From Intestinimonas massiliensis (ex Afouda et al. 2020) (GTDB taxonomy: Bacteria; Bacillota; Clostridia; Oscillospirales; Oscillospiraceae), in the NCBI RefSeq assembly GCF_001244995.1, contig NZ_LN869529.1, positions 503,454 to 567,453 on the forward strand: a stretch of DNA of 64,000 nucleotides. Direction: 5' to 3'. Position numbers and translations under genes: made by a program. Below the pieces are notes generated by a model. It had not been told where the DNA came from. It saw only the letters and a program-made list of their open reading frames with translations, and ran no database searches. Within the stretch, counting starts at the first letter, position 1; each line of letters begins with the position of its first letter. Shown in pieces: positions 49,837 through 59,053 of this stretch.

Positions 49837-52269
49837 ATGAAGTACGATTTTGCCAGCATCGAGCCCAAGTGGCAGAAAAAGTGGCGGGAAGAAAAGACCT
49901 TTGCCGCGGCCAACGGTGGGGACAAGCCCAAATTTTACGGCTTGGTGGAGTTTCCCTATCCCTCCGGGCAGGGCCTGCACGTGGGCCACGCCCGGCCCTA
50001 CACCGCCATGGACGTGGTAGCGCGGAAGAAGCGGATGGACGGCTATAACGTGCTGTTCCCCATGGGCTATGACGCATTCGGGCTGCCCACCGAGAACTAC
50101 GCCATCAAAAACCACATCCACCCCGCCCAGGTGACCCACGACAACATCGCCAACTTCACCAAGCAGCTCCAGATGTTGGGCTATTCCTTTGACTGGGACC
50201 GGGTCATCAACACCACCGACCCAGAGTATTACAAGTGGACCCAGTGGATCTTCCTTCAGCTCTATCAAAAGGGGCTGGCCTACAAGACCACCATGCCCGT
50301 GAACTGGTGTACCTCCTGCAAGTGCGTGCTGGCCAACGAAGAGGTGGTGGAGGGAGTCTGCGAGCGCTGCGGCGCCCCCGTGGTCCGCAAGGAGAAGAGC
50401 CAGTGGATGCTCAAGATCACCGAGTACGCCCAGCGGCTCATCGACGACCTGGACGATCTGGACTTCATCGAGCGGGTGAAGATCCAGCAGAAGAACTGGA
50501 TCGGCCGCTCCACCGGCGCGGAGGTCACCTTCCGGGCTACCACCGGGGACGACATCGTGGTCTTTACCACCCGGCCTGACACCCTCTTCGGCGCAACCTA
50601 TATGGTCATCTCGCCCGAACACGCCTATGTGGCCAAGTGGGCCGGTCAGCTCACCAATCTGGACGAGGTGCAGGCGTATGTGGCCGCCGCAGCCCGCAAA
50701 TCCGACTTCGAGCGCACCGAGCTGGCCGCCGACAAGGAAAAGACCGGCGTGGAGCTCCAGGGCGTCCGGGCCGTCAACCCGGTCAACGGCAAGGAGATCC
50801 CCATTTTTATCTCCGACTACGTCCTGGCCTCCTACGGTACCGGCGCCATCATGGCTGTGCCCGCCCACGATACCCGGGACTGGGCGTTCGCCAAAAAGTT
50901 CGGCCTGCCCATTGTTGAGGTGGTCCAGGGCGGCAACGTCCAGGAAGAGGCCTTTACCCTCAAGGACGACACCGGCATTATGGTTAACTCTGGCTTCCTG
51001 GACGGCCTGACCGTCAAGCAGGCCATCCCCACCATCACCAAGTGGCTTACCGAGCAGGGCATCGGCCACGAACAGGTGAACTATAAGCTCCGGGACTGGG
51101 TGTTCTCCCGCCAGCGCTACTGGGGCGAGCCCATCCCCATGGTGTGGTGCGACCAGTGCGGCTGGGTGCCCCTGCCGGAGGAGCAGCTCCCCCTGCTGCT
51201 GCCCGACGTGAAGAGCTACGAGCCCACCGACAACGGCGAGTCCCCTCTGGCCCACATGACCGACTGGGTGGAGACCACCTGCCCCCACTGCGGCGGCCCC
51301 GCCCGGCGGGAGACCGACACCATGCCCCAGTGGGCGGGCTCCTCCTGGTATTTCCTGCGGTATATGGACCCCCACAACCAGGAGGCTCTGGCCTCCCGGG
51401 AGGCGCTGGATTACTGGTCCCCAGTGGACTGGTACAACGGCGGCATGGAGCATACCACCCTGCACCTGCTCTACAGCCGGTTCTGGCACAAATTCCTCTA
51501 CGACCTCGGCGTGGTGCCCACCAAGGAGCCCTACAAGAAGCGGACCAGCCACGGCATGATCCTAGGCGAGGGTGGCGAGAAGATGTCCAAGTCCCGGGGC
51601 AACGTGGTCAACCCCAACGACGTGGTGGCCGAGTTCGGCGCTGACACCATGCGGCTGTATATCATGTTCATCGGCGACTTTGAGAAGGCTGCCGCCTGGT
51701 CTGCCAAGGCGGTGAAGGGCTGCAAGCGTTTCCTGGACCGGGTGTGGAATCTGTCCGAGCAGCTCGCCGGGGAAAAGGGCTATTCCAAGGCCAACGAATC
51801 CGCCATCCACAAGGCCATCAAGAAGGTATCCGAGGACATCGAGGCCATGAAATTCAACACCGCCATCGCCGCGCTGATGGCTTTGGTCAACGACTTCTAC
51901 GCCAACGGCTGCTCTCGCGGGGACTACCAGGCTCTGCTGCTGATGCTGTCTCCCTTCGCCCCCCACGCGGTGGAGGAGCTGTGGGAGAGCCTGGGCTTCG
52001 CCGGCGAGACCGGCGGTATGGCCTGCCAGCAGTCCTGGCCCGCCTACGACGCGAGCAAGACCGTGGATGCTGAGGTGCAAATGGCCGTTCAGGTGGGCGG
52101 CAAGCTCCGCGGCACCGTCACCGTGCCCCTGGACAGCGAACAGGACGCCGTGGTGGCCGAGGCTCTGAAGGACCCCAAGGTCCAGAAGTTCACCGAGGGC
52201 ATGGAAATCGTCAAGGTCATCCTGGTCAAGAATAAGCTGGTCAACCTGATCGTGAAGCCGAAGAAATAA
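49837..52269 (+). CDS. leuS: Leucine-tRNA ligase
   Basis: 810 aa from ATG 49837 (ribosome site AAGGAAG). Class I signatures: [17 protein letters not shown] (about 39-55, HIGH) and [12 protein letters not shown] (about 582, KMSKS). The CP1 editing domain lies near 225-420 with [13 protein letters not shown] and a TYGTG-like [12 protein letters not shown]. It charges tRNA-Leu. The 5' extension of the frame to 49633 overlaps the promoter and is not coding. Confidence 0.97.
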   Translation: MKYDFASIEPKWQKKWREEKTFAAANGGDKPKFYGLVEFPYPSGQGLHVGHARPYTAMDVVARKKRMDGYNVLFPMGYDAFGLPTENYAIKNHIHPAQVTHDNIANFTKQLQMLGYSFDWDRVINTTDPEYYKWTQWIFLQLYQKGLAYKTTMPVNWCTSCKCVLANEEVVEGVCERCGAPVVRKEKSQWMLKITEYAQRLIDDLDDLDFIERVKIQQKNWIGRSTGAEVTFRATTGDDIVVFTTRPDTLFGATYMVISPEHAYVAKWAGQLTNLDEVQAYVAAAARKSDFERTELAADKEKTGVELQGVRAVNPVNGKEIPIFISDYVLASYGTGAIMAVPAHDTRDWAFAKKFGLPIVEVVQGGNVQEEAFTLKDDTGIMVNSGFLDGLTVKQAIPTITKWLTEQGIGHEQVNYKLRDWVFSRQRYWGEPIPMVWCDQCGWVPLPEEQLPLLLPDVKSYEPTDNGESPLAHMTDWVETTCPHCGGPARRETDTMPQWAGSSWYFLRYMDPHNQEALASREALDYWSPVDWYNGGMEHTTLHLLYSRFWHKFLYDLGVVPTKEPYKKRTSHGMILGEGGEKMSKSRGNVVNPNDVVAEFGADTMRLYIMFIGDFEKAAAWSAKAVKGCKRFLDRVWNLSEQLAGEKGYSKANESAIHKAIKKVSEDIEAMKFNTAIAALMALVNDFYANGCSRGDYQALLLMLSPFAPHAVEELWESLGFAGETGGMACQQSWPAYDASKTVDAEVQMAVQVGGKLRGTVTVPLDSEQDAVVAEALKDPKVQKFTEGMEIVKVILVKNKLVNLIVKPKK

Positions 52270-52277
52270 AAGTCCTC

Positions 52278-52306
52278 TTGACAAGACCTCTTGAATTGCA
52301 TATAAT
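52278..52306 (+). promoter_or_regulatory. rpsU promoter
   Basis: TTGACA (52278-52283) and TATAAT (52301-52306) with a 17-base spacer, 75 bases before rpsU. Confidence 0.82.
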
Positions 52307-52380
52307 AATACTGTTAAAGCCATAAGAATGGCCCTTTCGTGACGGGATTCCCCGCCACTTCGGAGGGAGGGGAAACAACA

Positions 52381-52563
52381 ATGTCGGAAGTTCATGTCAG
52401 AGAGAACGAGTCTCTGGAGAGCGCGCTGAAGCGATTCAAGCGTAGCTGTGCCAAGTCCGGTGTTCTGGCTGAGGTGCGTAAGCGCGAGCACTATGAGAGT
52501 CCCAGTGTCAAGCGTCGCAAGAAGTCTGAGGCCGCCCGCAAGAATCGGAAGAAGTTCTATTGA
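52381..52563 (+). CDS. rpsU: 30S ribosomal protein S21
   Basis: 60 aa, basic. [19 protein letters not shown] is the S21 start and [16 protein letters not shown]-type sequence follows. A strong GGAGGG site precedes ATG 52381. It has its own consensus promoter and terminator, as expected for a ribosomal protein. Confidence 0.96.
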   Translation: MSEVHVRENESLESALKRFKRSCAKSGVLAEVRKREHYESPSVKRRKKSEAARKNRKKFY

Positions 52564-52570
52564 GATTTAA

Positions 52571-52600
52571 AGCCCAGCGCCTTTCGGCGCTGGGCTTTTG
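52571..52600 (+). terminator. rpsU terminator
   Basis: AGCCCAGCGC (52571-52580) pairs with GCGCTGGGCT (52587-52596) around a short loop and is followed by T. A second copy of most of this unit lies at 52672-52704. Confidence 0.8.
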
Positions 52601-52671
52601 TCATCCCCGAGCGGTTCCGCCGCAGGCGGGAGCGAGTGGGGACATTTTTGGAGCTTTGCGGGGCAAAGCAT

Positions 52672-52704
52672 CCAGCGCCTTTCGGCGCTGGGCTTTTGTC
52701 ATCC
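52672..52704 (+). repeat. Second copy of the rpsU terminator unit
   Basis: A 33-base segment identical to 52574-52606, including the CCAGCGC/GCGCTGG stem and the trailing CTTTTGTCATCC. The copies are 98 bases apart. The space between them has no gene. It may act as a terminator for the minus-strand gene that follows or be a duplication. Confidence 0.75.
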
Positions 52705-52723
52705 GGCCGGCGGAGCCGCCGGT

Positions 52724-53359
52724 TCATGCCTCGGGCACGGCCCCCATCAGGGAGGAGGTCCACCGGATCAGCGCCTGGTAGCAGGCGTCGCAGTCCGAGT
52801 CATCCAGCCCGGTCTCGGGGTAGAGGCGCTTGAGCTCGGCCATGGTGGCGGCGTAGCAGCCGGAGCGGCGGTAGTGGTCCAGCCGCAGCAGGAAAAAGGC
52901 GGACTTGGCCAGAGAGGCCAGACACCCCGCCGGGTCGTCCCCGTGGAGGTAGCAGTGGCAGGCGGCGTGGTACAGATTGGCCGCCCCAATGTGTACCGCC
53001 GCCGCCGTATCGGCGGGGGAAAAGGCGGGAAGCAGATTCTCCAGTCCGCCGTACAGCGGCTTGGTGTCCAGCACGAGCTGCAGCAGATCATACCGGGGCC
53101 AGTGGAGCAGCTCCTCCCGGCCGCAGAAAAAGCCGCAGGTCAGCCCGCCGTGGGGCAGGGTCCGCAGAAGCTCCCGATAGGCCCGCAGGTCCTCCAGACC
53201 CACCTGGTCCAGCACCACCACCATGTCGATATCGCTGTCCGGTTTGCTTTCACCCCGGCCTCGGCTGCCCTGGATGCCCAAAAAGATCACACGGCCGGGA
53301 AAAGTATCCAGAAGCCGGTGGGTAAACAGCTCCAGCCAGGTGTCCAACTGAAATTCCAT
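52724..53359 (-). CDS. MNT-type nucleotidyltransferase with C-terminal helical domain
   Basis: 211 aa. The nucleotidyltransferase motif is GSRGRGESKPDSDIDMVVV (about residues 30-48), with GS and the DxD pair. The last 100 residues are helical with a HAACHCYLHG segment and resemble HEPN-type domains. In separate MNT-HEPN pairs the NTase inactivates the HEPN toxin; here both parts appear in one chain. Function in this cell is not known. Confidence 0.75.
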   Translation of the reverse strand: MEFQLDTWLELFTHRLLDTFPGRVIFLGIQGSRGRGESKPDSDIDMVVVLDQVGLEDLRAYRELLRTLPHGGLTCGFFCGREELLHWPRYDLLQLVLDTKPLYGGLENLLPAFSPADTAAAVHIGAANLYHAACHCYLHGDDPAGCLASLAKSAFFLLRLDHYRRSGCYAATMAELKRLYPETGLDDSDCDACYQALIRWTSSLMGAVPEA

Positions 53360-53424
53360 GGAATATTCCTCCTTCTCTCAGATTGCTCAGTATAGCAGAG
53401 CGAAGGCGGGATGACAAGGGTAAA

Positions 53425-54198
53425 TTATCTCAAAATTTCAGATAAAAGATCGGAAACCTCCGGATAGAGCAGAAGCGCGTCGGCGATGTCCAGGCTCCGG
53501 GCGGTGTGGAGCTTCTTCCGGATGGAGGCGGCGTCGTCGAAAAGAATGAAGTGGGCTCCGTTCTGACGGTTCATATAGGTGAAGTAGTGAGCGCACAGCT
53601 CGTTGGAGAAAAAGATAACGGGTTCCCGCTCCTGGATGCGCTGTTGGAGCTCTTCCTGGGTGAGGCGGATGCCCTGTCCATTGGGGGAGGGGAGGAAGAA
53701 GTCCTCGGCAGACCGCTCCACCGCCAGGGCTACCCGTGCCGCGCCGTACTGCTGGACGGCCTCCTGAAGCCGCACCTGGAGGGAGCCGCCGGACAGGGCG
53801 GTGGGGATGAGCACCTTGGCCGTGGCGGAGTAACGGCCATACGGCTCCGGGACGTAGAGGGGCCAGCCCCGCTTGGCCAGCAGCGGGGAGAGCCCGGCAA
53901 TCACCTGCCCCAGCAGAGGCAGGTGCCGGTCAAAGTCGCAGATTACCCCGGTATAGCCCCGGGCGGCGCACTCCCGCACCACCTCCTGGCAGAAGGGCGC
54001 AGGGTCTCCCCGGCCGTCGAAGCCGGCGTCGTCGATGAGCATCACGCCGCCCCGAACCGGGACGGGCAGATTGGCCCGAAACAGGTGCGGACCGCCCCCT
54101 ACCCGGTAGGCCATATGGGCCAGCGTGAGGCCAGAGCCCTGCGCCGCCATCATCTCGGTGGGCGGCACCGCCAGAAGCAGGTTGGTTTTTGAAAGCAT
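53425..54198 (-). CDS. Conserved clostridial hypothetical protein, 257 aa
   Basis: I do not recognise a family with confidence. The order of beta strands (MLIDDAGFDGRG, GVICDFD, PLYVPEPYG, PVIFFSNELCAHYFTY, HFILFDDA) suggests a TIM-barrel of the GH18-like or spore-wall type. The start is placed at ATG 54198, because the AGGGGG ribosome site is 9 bases ahead of it; a start at 54207 leaves no spacing. It is divergent from yqeG, which has its own promoter. Confidence 0.7.
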   Translation of the reverse strand: MLSKTNLLLAVPPTEMMAAQGSGLTLAHMAYRVGGGPHLFRANLPVPVRGGVMLIDDAGFDGRGDPAPFCQEVVRECAARGYTGVICDFDRHLPLLGQVIAGLSPLLAKRGWPLYVPEPYGRYSATAKVLIPTALSGGSLQVRLQEAVQQYGAARVALAVERSAEDFFLPSPNGQGIRLTQEELQQRIQEREPVIFFSNELCAHYFTYMNRQNGAHFILFDDAASIRKKLHTARSLDIADALLLYPEVSDLLSEILR

Positions 54199-54212
54199 AT
54201 GGGTCATCCCCC

Positions 54213-54241
54213 TTGTCCATTTTTCCTGAAACTGATATAAT
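54213..54241 (+). promoter_or_regulatory. Promoter of the yqeG operon
   Basis: TTGTCC (54213-54218) and TATAAT (54236-54241) with a 17-base spacer; the -35 box is weaker than consensus. Confidence 0.7.
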
Positions 54242-54281
54242 GCACTCTATGCGGACAAGATAGAAAACATGAGGTGTATCC

Positions 54282-54785
54282 ATGGGATTTTCACTGATAC
54301 CGGACCGGGTCTTTTCCTCTGTGGCGGAGATCAGGCCGGAATGGCTGACCGCGCGGGGGATCACGCTGCTGCTGGCCGACCTGGACAACACGCTGGTCCG
54401 GTACGGACCCGGGGACCCCGCTCCAGAGGTGCTGGCCTGGAGGGAAGGACTGCGGACGGCGGGGGTGGAGTTGTTCCTGCTGTCCAACAGCCGGAAGCCG
54501 GACCGCCCCGGGCGCTATGCCAAACGGCTGGACATCCCCTATCTGGGACACGCGGGCAAGCCTGGGACCGCGGGGTTTGAGCAGGCCATGGCCCGCATGG
54601 GCCGGACCGCCGGTCAGACCGCCATGGTGGGAGACCAGATCTTTACCGATATCCTGGGGGCCAGGCGGATGGGAATCCTGGCCCTGCTGGTGGAGCCCAT
54701 CCAGTTGGCGGGCAATCCGGGGCGCTACCTGCGCTACGCCGTGGAGCAGCCCTTCCGGGCTCTGGGGAAAAGGAGGAGCCGATGA
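54282..54785 (+). CDS. yqeG: YqeG-family HAD phosphatase
   Basis: 167 aa. HAD motifs: LLADLDNTLVRYG (about 31-43, the catalytic Asp pair), LSNSR (motif II) and MVGDQIFTDILGARRMG (motifs III-IV). YqeG proteins are HAD IIIA phosphatases of unclear substrate. It overlaps the next gene by 4 bases (ATGA). Confidence 0.9.
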   Translation: MGFSLIPDRVFSSVAEIRPEWLTARGITLLLADLDNTLVRYGPGDPAPEVLAWREGLRTAGVELFLLSNSRKPDRPGRYAKRLDIPYLGHAGKPGTAGFEQAMARMGRTAGQTAMVGDQIFTDILGARRMGILALLVEPIQLAGNPGRYLRYAVEQPFRALGKRRSR

Positions 54786-55651
54786 GCGTATGGTTCGGCC
54801 CTGCGGGGCTGCCGGACGATTTTCCAGGCAAGAGCTCGGTCCAGGCCCCGGCCTGGCTGGCCTCGCTGGGCCTGGACGCCTTCGAGTACCAGTGCGGCAA
54901 GGGCGTCAACGTGGGGGAAGAGACCGCACGGGCGGTGGGGACGGCCGCGCGGGAGCACGGAATCCGGCTGTCCCTCCACGCCCCTTATTTCATCAACCTG
55001 GCCAACCCCGATCCGGACAGTCTGAAAAAGACCACCGGTTATATCCTGGCCGCCTGCCGGGCCGCCGACTGGATGGGGGCCGGGCGCATTACCGTTCATA
55101 CCGGGGCCCTGATGAAGCGTGCCCGGCGGGAGGCCCTGGACACCGCCATCCCCTCCCTGCGGGAGGTCCTCCGGGCCTGCGACGGGGAGGGCTACGGACA
55201 CCTCACCCTATGCCCCGAGACCATGGGCAAGATCAACCAGCTTGGGGATCTGGATGAGGTATTGGAATTATGCCAACAGGATGAGCGGCTGCTGCCCTGC
55301 GTGGACTTCGGCCATCTCTATGCCCGCTCCCTGGGGGCGGACGAGGGGGAGGAAGCCACGGAGCGCATCCTGGACCGCATCGCCTCCGCGCTGGGGGAGG
55401 ACCGGGCGTCCCGGTTCCACAGCCACTTCTCCAAGATCGCCTTTACCCCCAACGGCGGCGAGAAGGTCCACCTGACCTTCGACCAAGAGGACTTCGGCCC
55501 GGACCCGGAGCCACTGATGCGGGCTCTGGCCCGCCGGGGCTGGAGCCCTACCATCATCTGTGAGAGCGCCGGAACCCAGGCCAGGGACGCGCTGCATATG
55601 AAAGAGCTTTATGAAGGGTTTCTAAAATCGAAAGGAGATCACACGATATGA
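54782..55651 (+). CDS. AP endonuclease/deoxyribonuclease IV-like TIM-barrel protein
   Basis: 289 aa. Endonuclease IV-like pattern: EHGIRLSLHAPYFINLANP (about 56-74), ITVHTGAL, CPETMGK, CVDFGHLYAR and FHSHFSKI. Several of the His/Glu/Asp zinc ligands of the Nfo family can be matched by eye. It may repair abasic sites, though isomerase-type relatives share the fold. It is coupled by ATGA overlaps to yqeG and the M24 peptidase gene. Confidence 0.85.
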   Translation: MSVWFGPAGLPDDFPGKSSVQAPAWLASLGLDAFEYQCGKGVNVGEETARAVGTAAREHGIRLSLHAPYFINLANPDPDSLKKTTGYILAACRAADWMGAGRITVHTGALMKRARREALDTAIPSLREVLRACDGEGYGHLTLCPETMGKINQLGDLDEVLELCQQDERLLPCVDFGHLYARSLGADEGEEATERILDRIASALGEDRASRFHSHFSKIAFTPNGGEKVHLTFDQEDFGPDPEPLMRALARRGWSPTIICESAGTQARDALHMKELYEGFLKSKGDHTI

Positions 55652-56712
55652 ATCATCTGAAACAGATCGCGGCCAAGCTGCCCGAATACGGCGTTGACGC
55701 CATGATGCTCACCAGCGCCCCCGGCGAGTTCTATGCCGTGGGCTTCCACGGGGAGGGCATCGCCCTTGTCGCCGCCGGTGAGGCCTATTACTTCACCGAC
55801 TCCCGGTACATCGAGGCCGCCGAGAAGCAGGTCGCCGGCGCGGCCGTCGCCGTGACGGATCGGAACCGCAACTACAAGGCCATGGTCCAGGAGGTCATCG
55901 ACCGCTGCGGCATCAAAAAGCTGGGCTTCGAGGAGGAATACATGTCCGTGGCGGCCTTCCACGACTGGAAGGAGAGCCTGACCGCCGAGCTGGTCCCGGC
56001 CCAGAAGCTGGTGAACGGGCTTCGGGCGGCCAAGGACCAGGAGGAGATCGCCTGGATGGTCCAGGCCCAGGAGATCACCGACCGGGCCTTTGACGCGATC
56101 TTGAAATTCATCCGGCCCGGCATGACGGAGAAGGAGATCGCCGCCAAACTGGAGTACGACATGCTGCGCTTCGGCGCCCAGCGCATGTCCTTCGAGCCCA
56201 TTGTGGTGACGGGCGCCAACGGAAGCCTGCCCCACGGCATTCCCGGCGACACCGTGGTGGAGCCAGGCAGCTTCCTTACCATGGATTTCGGCTGTGTCTA
56301 CGGGGGGTACTGTTCCGACATGACCCGCACCATCGCCGTGGGCGAGCCCACCGAGGAGATGAAGAAGGTCTACCACATCGTGCTGGAGGCCCAGCGCGCC
56401 GGGATCGCCGCCGCCCGGGCCGGCGTGCCCGGCAAGAGCATCGACGCCGCCGCCCGGAAGGTCATTGAGGATGCGGGCTACGGAGACTATTTCGACCACG
56501 GCTACGGCCACAGCGTGGGCATCGAGATCCACGAGTCCCCCAACGCCAACACCCGGGAGGACACCATCATGCCGGTGGGGGCCGCCGTCTCTGCCGAGCC
56601 GGGCATCTACCTGCCGGGACGATTCGGCGTGCGCATCGAGGATGTGACCATTCTCACCGCCGACGGCTGCATCGATATCACGAAATCCCCGAAGGAACTG
56701 ATAATTCTGTAA
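55648..56712 (+). CDS. M24-family Xaa-Pro aminopeptidase
   Basis: 354 aa: an N-terminal creatinase-like domain (1-125) and a pita-bread catalytic domain. Metal ligands are present: MDFGCVYGGYCSDMTRT (two Asp), HGYGHSVGIEIHE (His), EPGIYL (Glu) and VRIEDV (Glu). It removes N-terminal residues ahead of proline. Start overlaps the previous stop. In many Firmicutes this gene directly precedes efp, as here. Confidence 0.93.
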   Translation: MNHLKQIAAKLPEYGVDAMMLTSAPGEFYAVGFHGEGIALVAAGEAYYFTDSRYIEAAEKQVAGAAVAVTDRNRNYKAMVQEVIDRCGIKKLGFEEEYMSVAAFHDWKESLTAELVPAQKLVNGLRAAKDQEEIAWMVQAQEITDRAFDAILKFIRPGMTEKEIAAKLEYDMLRFGAQRMSFEPIVVTGANGSLPHGIPGDTVVEPGSFLTMDFGCVYGGYCSDMTRTIAVGEPTEEMKKVYHIVLEAQRAGIAAARAGVPGKSIDAAARKVIEDAGYGDYFDHGYGHSVGIEIHESPNANTREDTIMPVGAAVSAEPGIYLPGRFGVRIEDVTILTADGCIDITKSPKELIIL

Positions 56713-56718
56713 AAAGCC

Positions 56719-56747
56719 TTGCAAAATGGGAAAGAATAGGGTAAAAT
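56719..56747 (+). promoter_or_regulatory. efp promoter
   Basis: TTGCAA (56719-56724) and TAAAAT (56742-56747) with a 17-base spacer, 43 bases before efp. Confidence 0.72.
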
Positions 56748-56789
56748 AGCTTAGTTAAATTTCAACTCTACTTTGGAGGATGGATACCA

Positions 56790-57359
56790 ATGCCTACGAT
56801 TACTGCCAGTGATTTTCGTAACGGTGTGACGTTCGAGATGGACGGCCAGGTGATGCAGGTCGTCGAGTTTCAGCATGTAAAGCCCGGAAAGGGCGCCGCT
56901 TTCGTTCGGACCAAGATGAAGAACGTGATCACCGGCGGCGTGACCGAGACCTCTTTCAACCCCACCGCCAAGTTCGAGAGCGCCTATGTGGAGCGCAAGG
57001 ACATGGAGTACAGCTACAACGACGGCGATCTGTACTACTTTATGGACCCTGAGACCTACGACCTGGTGCCCATCGCCAAGGAGACCCTGGACGACTCCTT
57101 CCGCTTTGTCAAGGAGAACATGGTCTGCAAGATCAACAGCTACAAGGGCAGCATCTTCGCCGTGGAGCCCCCCACCTTTGTGGAGCTGGAGGTCACCGAG
57201 ACCGATCCCGGCTTCAAGGGCGACACCGCCACCAACGTGACCAAGCCCGCCACCGTGGAGACCGGCACCGAGATCAAGGTGCCCCTGTTCATCAACCCCG
57301 GCGACCGGATCAAGATCGACACCCGCAGCGGCGAGTACCTGGAGCGCTGCAAGAAGTAA
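56790..57359 (+). CDS. efp: Translation elongation factor P
   Basis: 189 aa, three beta-barrel domains. [16 protein letters not shown] (about 30-45) holds the tip lysine (residue 34) that contacts the P-site. EF-P helps ribosomes stalled at polyproline. The neighbouring M24 peptidase also acts on proline-containing peptides. Confidence 0.96.
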   Translation: MPTITASDFRNGVTFEMDGQVMQVVEFQHVKPGKGAAFVRTKMKNVITGGVTETSFNPTAKFESAYVERKDMEYSYNDGDLYYFMDPETYDLVPIAKETLDDSFRFVKENMVCKINSYKGSIFAVEPPTFVELEVTETDPGFKGDTATNVTKPATVETGTEIKVPLFINPGDRIKIDTRSGEYLERCKK

Positions 57360-57417
57360 GCGCGCCCCCGCGGCCGCGATTGTATGGCCTTTGGCCAAAT
57401 AAAGGAGAATTTCTGCT

Positions 57418-57855
57418 ATGACTATTTCTGAGAAGGTTGCCTATCTGAAGGGCCTGTCCGACGGTCTGAACATCGACACCGAGAAGTCCAAGGAGGGCAA
57501 GCTGATCTCCGTGATCATCGACATCCTGGAGGAAGTCGGCATGTCCATCGAGGATCTGGAGGAGAACGCCACCGCCATGGGCGAGGAGATCGACGCCATT
57601 TCCGACGACCTGTCCGACGTGGAGGAGATCGTCTACGAGGACGACGACGAAGATGACGACGACTGCTGCTGCGACGACGACGATTTCTTCGAGGTGGAGT
57701 GTCCCAACTGCAAGGAGGAGCTCTGCATTGACGAGGACGTGTTGGAGGCCGGCTTCATCGAGTGCCCCAACTGCCACGAGAAGTTCGCGCTGGAGGTCAA
57801 TGAGGATGAGTGCGGCTGCGGCTGTGGCTGCGAGGACGAGGACGACGACGAGTAA
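57418..57855 (+). CDS. CD1247-type acidic zinc-ribbon protein
   Basis: 145 aa. An N-terminal helical domain (KVAYLKGLSDGLNID, then LEEVGMSIEDLEENATAM) is followed by a very acidic Asp/Cys stretch (about 75-95). A zinc ribbon comes next (ECPNCKEELC and ECPNCHEKF) and then a second Cys cluster (CGCGCGC). The N-terminal domain resembles one named after C. difficile CD1247. Function unknown; it lies after efp with its own terminator downstream. Confidence 0.82.
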   Translation: MTISEKVAYLKGLSDGLNIDTEKSKEGKLISVIIDILEEVGMSIEDLEENATAMGEEIDAISDDLSDVEEIVYEDDDEDDDDCCCDDDDFFEVECPNCKEELCIDEDVLEAGFIECPNCHEKFALEVNEDECGCGCGCEDEDDDE

Positions 57856-57875
57856 TCCTGTCCCACCTGTTTCGA

Positions 57876-57915
57876 ACAAAAAGGCCCGGCGCTCCGCGGA
57901 GCGTCGGGCCTTTTT
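57876..57915 (+). terminator. Terminator after the acidic zinc-ribbon gene
   Basis: AAAAAGGCCCGGCGCTCC pairs with GGAGCGTCGGGCCTTTTT around a 2-4 base loop. T-tracts on both strands make it bidirectional. Confidence 0.85.
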
Positions 57916-57979
57916 GATGGGGAAAGGGCGGTACACTTGGTTTTTCGGGTGTAAAAGGATGAAAAAGGAGGGGAGCTCC

Positions 57980-58720
57980 GTGAGAGAAGAAATCCGGGTA
58001 ACGCTGTTGGCCAACGCCGGGGTCCTGCTGGAGGGAGCGGGGGCCCGGCTGCTGATCGACGGCCTCTACGACCCGGCGGGAACGGAGTTCCAGGCGGTGC
58101 CGGAGCCGGTGAAGGCCCGGCTGCTGGCGGGGGAGCCGCCGGTGGACCTGCTGGCCTTTACCCACCTGCACCCCGATCACTTCAGCCGGCGGGAGACGGA
58201 GACTTATCTGGCGCGGAACCGGGTCCGGGGGGTTCTGCTGCCGGAGGACGGCGGACCGCTGGCCGGGCCGGTGCGTCGTATGACCGGCGTGCGGGGGACG
58301 TGGGAGTCGCTGCCTGGCGTGCGGATCACGTGGGTTTCCAGCGGTCATATCGGGCCTCAATATGCCGAGACGGCGCACTTCTGCCTGCTGGCGGAGCTGT
58401 CCGGCATGGGGGTCTTGGTGACCGGGGACGCCGACCCGGAGCGGGGAGAACCCACCTGGCAGGAGCTGGGATGGGCCCGGCCGGATGCGGTGCTGGTCAA
58501 TCCGCTGTTTTACCAGAGCCCCCGGGGCCGGGCCCTACTGCGGGAGGTGCTGCGGCCGGAGCGGGTGGTTTTATACCATATCCCCGGCGCGGACCGCGAC
58601 CCTTGGGGACTGCGCCGGATGGTCCGGCGGCAGTTGGAGCGGAGCCGGGACGAGCCCTACCACCTGTCCGCCCTGTGGGAGTCTCTGGACCGTATGACGG
58701 TCACCGGGCGGGGGGAGTAA
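57980..58720 (+). CDS. MBL-fold metallo-hydrolase
   Basis: 246 aa from GTG 57980 (site GGAGGGG). The metallo-beta-lactamase motif is THLHPDHFS (about residues 57-65). Further ligands are in SSGHIGP and TGDAD. No accessory domain. Substrate unknown. The upstream frame to 57653 lies in the previous gene and the terminator. Its end overlaps the convergent GIY-YIG gene by 20 bases. Confidence 0.88.
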   Translation: MREEIRVTLLANAGVLLEGAGARLLIDGLYDPAGTEFQAVPEPVKARLLAGEPPVDLLAFTHLHPDHFSRRETETYLARNRVRGVLLPEDGGPLAGPVRRMTGVRGTWESLPGVRITWVSSGHIGPQYAETAHFCLLAELSGMGVLVTGDADPERGEPTWQELGWARPDAVLVNPLFYQSPRGRALLREVLRPERVVLYHIPGADRDPWGLRRMVRRQLERSRDEPYHLSALWESLDRMTVTGRGE

Positions 58721-58967
58721 CGCCGCCCCGGGCGATCAGGGCCAGCTTTCCACCCCGGGAGAGCTGCTTGACGGCATATTCCCGGCGCAGGGCGGCGGAC
58801 TTGTCGGGGCAGGCCTCCCGGTAGACCAGGGACACGGGGACCCGGCCCCGGGTGTATTTGGCGCCCCTGCCGCTGTTGTGGGCCGCCAGGCGCCGCTCCA
58901 GGCAGTCGGTGATGCCGGTGTAAAGGGTGCCGTCGGCGCAGCGGAGGATGTAGACCCAGTAGGTCAT
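58701..58967 (-). CDS. GIY-YIG nuclease-family protein (UPF0213/YhbQ type)
   Basis: 88 aa. VYILRCADGTLYTGITDCLERRL (residues 5-27) holds the family motif (VYIL ... LYTGIT), and REYAVKQLSRGGK follows. Small YhbQ-type proteins; activity uncertain. ATG 58967 starts the conserved motif; the longer frame to 59231 runs into the helicase gene and is rejected. Confidence 0.87.
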   Translation of the reverse strand: MTYWVYILRCADGTLYTGITDCLERRLAAHNSGRGAKYTRGRVPVSLVYREACPDKSAALRREYAVKQLSRGGKLALIARGGVTPPAR

Positions 58968-59053
58968 GGCGGGAAGCCTCCCTTGTGCCCCTTTGGGCAG
59001 AATGTTGAAACAAGGAGAAACGGAGTGTCTGCTGCGGTCCGCTGGACCGGGCC

